From Promerops cafer (taxonomy: Eukaryota; Chordata; Aves; Passeriformes; Nectariniidae): 64,000 nt of DNA. The notes beneath the pieces were generated by a model that was not told the origin of the DNA, did no database searches, and saw nothing but the letters and a program-made list of their open reading frames with translations. Of the stretch, positions 60,091-64,000 are shown piece by piece. The position numbers were made by a program, and so were the translations under genes. The first letter of the stretch is position 1, and the number at the start of each line of letters is the position of its first letter. The stretch spans positions 1-64,000 of the forward strand of contig VZSE01014414.1 of NCBI GenBank assembly GCA_013398275.1. Direction: 5' to 3'.

Positions 60091-61569
60091 TCCTACTGCT
60101 CTCACTGCTTTGTACATTCTGTTAGTAGAAGTTACAACACGCCCTGCTCTCACTTCTGCTTGCTGAGATCAAGGAGGCTCTTAGTAACAGGAGCAGAGGT
60201 GCCTTTTGCCTGTGAGTATGAAGGGAAAGGGCAGGACTGTGCCACATCCCAGCACTGTTATTTCTGCTGCCTGTCCCCTGTGCCACCGAGCACTTCCTTG
60301 CTGTCCCAGCTCTTGCAGTGACTCAGATTATAACACCCCCTGATGGGAAACTCTGCTTTTGCAGAATGGTAACAGCTAAAGGTGGAGAGCTGCCTTTCTA
60401 CAGCTTTTTTTAGCTCTTGGAAGGGACAATCTTGTCACTTTGGGAAGCTTTCTGGATTGCTGGCAATGCCCTGCAAACCCACATGCTGCTGCCTTTGCCG
60501 GTCACGTCACACATCACTCCTCGATGTCGTGTCTTCCTGGCAGCCCTGGAAAAGGTTTTATCCAGCATTTCCTGTCAGAGGCACTGGACGGGATTTTTAA
60601 GCACTGATGGATTCAGAGAAGCCATGTGAGGAGTCAGGAGCTGCTTGAGGGGGGTCCTGCCTGCTGCAGCTCCCCATGGGGACTGTACCAGTGACAGTGA
60701 CACTGTGGGTCACCGTGGGTCTGCTTGAGGGTGTCTGCTCAAAGGGCAGGGAGGAAACGTGTGGCAGAACTGGCCCTGGCTCTCCTGACTCACTGGCTCA
60801 TGCCAGAGTCAAACCATCACCTTGTTTTCACTGAACACCTTTCCTGGAAGGTTGGAAATCCCCTCCCATCCTGCTTTGTCCCCTGGCCCGTGTTTCTCAC
60901 TGTGGTATTTTCATTCTGGCTCTTGGCTTTCTTTCATCCCCTTTCACCTCACCAGCCTCTTGAGGCAAAGGACCCAAAGGAGCAGGTGTCTGTCTCCTGT
61001 CACACCCCTCCCAGCACCTCCCTGCACTGCCAAGAAAGCCCTCGGTGAGCACGAACTTCCCGCTGCCTCTCGGCCTTTGCACTTTCCTTAGCATTTATGG
61101 CCACTCATGGGGAGTTTTTAATGGATTCCAGAGTCCCCATGCCTGGTTTTGTTCCCATTATTGCTCACTGGGTCATGCACAACCAAGCAGCAGAGTCCAC
61201 CACGTCTCGAGGTGCTGGTGTACATGCCAGGCTATGGTGGCCAGGTGGGACAACCTTGGCTGCCGCCAGCTGCAGGTGGAACCACCACCCCACGAGAAAC
61301 TCTTGTAGGAGGCTTCTAAAGGGTGTGCAGCTCTGTGAGGTCCAGTGGGATTTTTGGGACCTGCTCTGCATTCTGATCACTCCACAGAAACCAGCTGGTG
61401 GGGAGAGATATGGGTTGTTAGCACCTCTCAGACCTCCTGAGACTGGGAATTAAACCACGTAACAATATTGAAGGTACATCCTCATGTCCTAACCTGGGTG
61501 CAGGCAGACACACCTATAACCCCCCAGCCAGGGCCAGCACCCCACCAAGCAACTCGGGGTGCTGGAAAA

Positions 61570-61630
61570 CCCCTCCTTTTGGTGTCCTGTCCCCTCCTTT
61601 TGGTGTCCTGCCCCCTCCTTTGGTGTCCTG
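61570..61630. repeat. Minisatellite, about 20-21 bp x 3
   Basis: The unit CCCCTCCTTTTGGTGTCCTG is repeated three times in tandem with small changes. Confidence 0.9.
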
Positions 61631-62215
61631 CCTCCCTCCTGGCAGGGATGGGGAAGGACTCGCCATTGCTGTATTCCCAGCCACCAGCTGAAACCAAGCT
61701 CAGTGGCTATGTCACACAGGAAATCAGCTCAGATTGGGCTTGCGCTTCACCTCAGTGCTCAGATCCCACCACCAACACCACCCAGGCCCCTTTTCCACCT
61801 GGCATCCCACCATCCTTGTGCCACTGGGAGCCTGTGCCAGCAGAGCTGCTGCCCTGCTGAACCTTTCCCTAACACACCCTCTGTGATGGAGAAATTGATC
61901 TCGGCACAAAAGGGCTCCAAAGGCTTTAAATCAGATGACCACAGGTTTTTTTCATAGAGGGACGTGGGAGGATTTCAAAACCAGCAGCTGGCAAGGTGTG
62001 ATCCCTGTTTTTCTGGTGCGTGCGTGCAGGTACACACATCTCTGCAGGGCACCTGATTCTTTTCCCCATCATAACTACATTTTAAGGTTGGAGGAAATAA
62101 AAAAAGGATGGGGCATAGGCCCCAGCTGGGACTCAAGATCAAACCCACACAGGCAGATTTAGGTTTCCTTTGTGTTTTCCCCTGGAGAATTCCTTGTCCT
62201 GGCAAGGGGTTTTAA

Positions 62216-62692
62216 TGGAATAAAGCAGACGGGATTCCATTTCTTCATGCAGAAAAGCCAATTCTTTATTCACAAAGCTCATATTTGTAGGAAATATCAG
62301 AAGGCACTGTGTTAAACCTAATTGGTCAGCAATACAGTGAAACTCAGTTCATTGGTCAGTAAGGGCTATTGTATATGTCTATCAAATTTTCTCTCTCTAG
62401 ATATGTTTACATTTTTCCTTTGTGGGTTCTCATGGGACAAATTTTATTGTTTACACAGGTGCATTTGTTTTTCACCCTCAGAATAGATTGTTGTGTTAAA
62501 CAAACTTCTCATTCGCAAAATAGCTTCACATGGGAACTTGCAAATTGCTTGTTAGCTGCACTTAAAAGAAATGACAGGCCAGCTATCAATTCAGCAGAGC
62601 AATGCCTGATTTCATAAGGCCTTTCTTTTATAATCCTTCTACCTGTCTACAACAGGTATTAGGATTCCACTAATTAGGATTCCACTGGGGCA
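62216..62692 (-). mobile_element. Probable solo ERV LTR
   Basis: In minus orientation the right end reads GTGAATAAAGAATTGGCTTT, then CTGCTTTATTCCA, matching an R-U5 with AATAAA and a terminal CA (plus TGGAATAAAGC at 62216). Upstream lie a TATA-like ATTATAAAAG (about 62625-62634) and a 15-bp tandem TTAGGATTCCACTAA-type repeat (62658-62687) as in U3. The U3 boundary is uncertain and no target-site duplication was confirmed. Confidence 0.5.
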
Positions 62693-63052
62693 GCATATCT
62701 TGTACAAACCTTAACTATTCCTTGCTATAAAGAACAGCTATTATCTTCTCCACAGCATCCTTTTCCAGGCCAAAAGCTATTTCCCAGTTTTCTCCTTCCC
62801 AGAGAACAAAATCGCTCTCATTTTGTCCTCTCCCATATACCCCATTCTGAAAACATCTCCTTGGTATTGCCCACCCTGTCCCATCCCAGATTAAACCTCT
62901 TCCCAAAAGCACAGGGCCTGGAGTGAGATGTGCCCTTCCTTGGTGCTGAGGAACCAGCACCATCCAGTCCAGAAAACCCAACCTCCTGCATTTTGTATGC
63001 CACCCTCTTGCTAAAACATCATGGAATTGGGCTTTCCTTTTGATTTCCCTTC

Positions 63053-63083
63053 ATTATTATGAATAATAATAATAATAATAACA
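63053..63083. repeat. (AAT)n microsatellite
   Basis: An imperfect AATAATAAT tract with about eight units. Confidence 0.9.
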
Positions 63084-63639
63084 ATAGTAATATTTTCTCC
63101 AGGGACTTCATGCTGTTTGTTCAGAACTGACTGCTGAGACCTTTGTGTTCCCCCTCTCCCCAGTCCTTTGCTCCTTGTTGGATGAGTTCCAGCTTTATCA
63201 ATTGAGGCAGGGGAAACTGAGGCACAGGAGGGTGCAGAGATGGGCTGGAGGCTGCACTCACGGTGCCTTTAGCTGCTCTTATCCACGGATCCAGCTCTCT
63301 CTGCACCAATCCTGGCAGTGCCAGAGCATCCTGAGGTGTGTTCCCTGTGTAGGTACATTTTGGGGATATTACTGGTGCAGACTTCATTGTAGTGCAGTGC
63401 AGAGCTTCCAAATCAGCCCCTGCGGGGAGGAGCGAGGTGTTAAAAGCTCACCTGGAGAGATGTTGATTGGGGGTTGGAAATCAAGGGAAGCTTTGCTCAG
63501 CCCTGGAAAAGATTATCTGAGGACAGAGGGGGCAAGCAGAGACAGACCAATGTCTCCTCGTGCAATGGGTTTGGGGAGGAACGATGCTGCTGGGGAAGGT
63601 GTGGTAAATCCACGGAGGAAAGGAGGTATTGCCGTGTCC

Positions 63640-64000
63640 TTGTGCAGTCCCGGCCCCGCTTTGGGCTCTCTTCGGGCAGGGCTGGTGTGAAACTGCATCC
63701 CTTCAACCAGCCTGATTTATTTATTCATTCCCCTCCCCGCCGCCTCTGGAGCTTGTTTATCCGACCTGACGCGAGGAGAACCCTTCCCAGCGCAGCGGGG
63801 CGAACTTGTTTACCAGTTTTATTTATTATTTTGTTGGCCTGCCGGCATGAGGGACAGCCCCGGGAAGCCACCGGGGCGGCGCACGCCCCGTTCGCGTGGA
63901 CACGGGGAGGGAGCGCTGCGGGCTGCGCCGCCCGAGCTCCGCGGCTCCTCGGAGACACGCGAACGGAGCGTGCCGGAGCCGTGCTGCTGCTGCGCTTTCC
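63640..64000. promoter_or_regulatory. CpG island at the right edge
   Basis: Dense CG dinucleotides, with GGCGGCGCACGCCCCG and CGCCGCCCGAGCTCCGCG, run off the window. It may be another PFKFB3 promoter with a different first exon. No coding exon is identifiable within the visible part. Confidence 0.5.

Larger units (their letters stand above)
56456..64000 (+). other. PFKFB3: PFKFB3 intron 1 (partial)
   Basis: It holds two CR1 fragments, a probable solo LTR, a small minisatellite and a CpG island at the right edge. No kinase-domain sequence (for example a P-loop GLPARGKT) is present in any frame. Confidence 0.6.

Overview
The window is vertebrate nuclear DNA, almost certainly from a bird. The coding exons are short, have canonical GT/AG borders and are separated by kilobase introns. 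The interspersed repeats are overwhelmingly CR1 LINE 3' ends, the characteristic avian retroelement, plus a few endogenous-retrovirus pieces. Two CpG islands mark promoters, and a third begins at the right edge. Gene identities and order match the conserved amniote block IL2RA (-) / RBM17 (+) / PFKFB3 (+) known from human chromosome 10p15. Three isolated N bases near 31.5-32.5 kb show this is a draft scaffold.

Layout. (1) About 2.28-14.80 kb, minus strand: IL2RA, the interleukin-2 receptor alpha chain (CD25). I can place the signal-peptide exon (14740-14800), sushi 1 (5958-6143), a charged linker exon (5621-5743), sushi 2 (5092-5319), a probable Ser/Thr/Pro-rich stalk exon (3243-3296) and a transmembrane exon (2282-2354). 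All junctions are phase 1. The transmembrane exon carries an in-frame TGA directly after the hydrophobic helix, so this copy would have essentially no cytoplasmic tail. (2) 14.8-31.2 kb: intergenic, with CR1 fragments and a decayed class I-like ERV (pol fragment plus short LTR, 23.6-24.2 kb). (3) 31.18-32.88 kb: the RBM17 promoter CpG island. It is disrupted by a probable assembly error: an identical 286-bp block occurs twice, each copy bounded by an N. (4) 33.33-42.94 kb, plus strand: RBM17 (SPF45), complete in 11 coding exons. The joined exons give exactly 401 codons plus stop, the same length as the mammalian protein, with the G-patch and the C-terminal UHM/RRM intact. (5) 43.1-56.2 kb: intergenic, with CR1 copies, an unexplained 272-codon open frame on the minus strand, and an AT-rich, A-skewed island at 50.3-51.15 kb that looks like inserted LTR-type sequence. 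(6) 56.2-64.0 kb, plus strand: the start of PFKFB3. Only an alternative first coding exon (Met-Pro-Phe-Arg-Lys plus one base, 56440-56455) is present, inside a CpG island with a TATA-like box. The rest of the gene lies beyond the right edge, and a new CpG island begins at about 63.64 kb.

The genes do not form a pathway. IL2RA is an inducible cytokine receptor subunit, RBM17 a ubiquitous splicing factor, and PFKFB3 an inducible regulator of glycolysis. IL2RA and RBM17 are transcribed divergently; RBM17 and PFKFB3 run in the same direction. I found no previously undescribed gene system. The best leads are the IL2RA stop codon, the duplicated promoter block, the AT-rich island and the long anonymous open frame.
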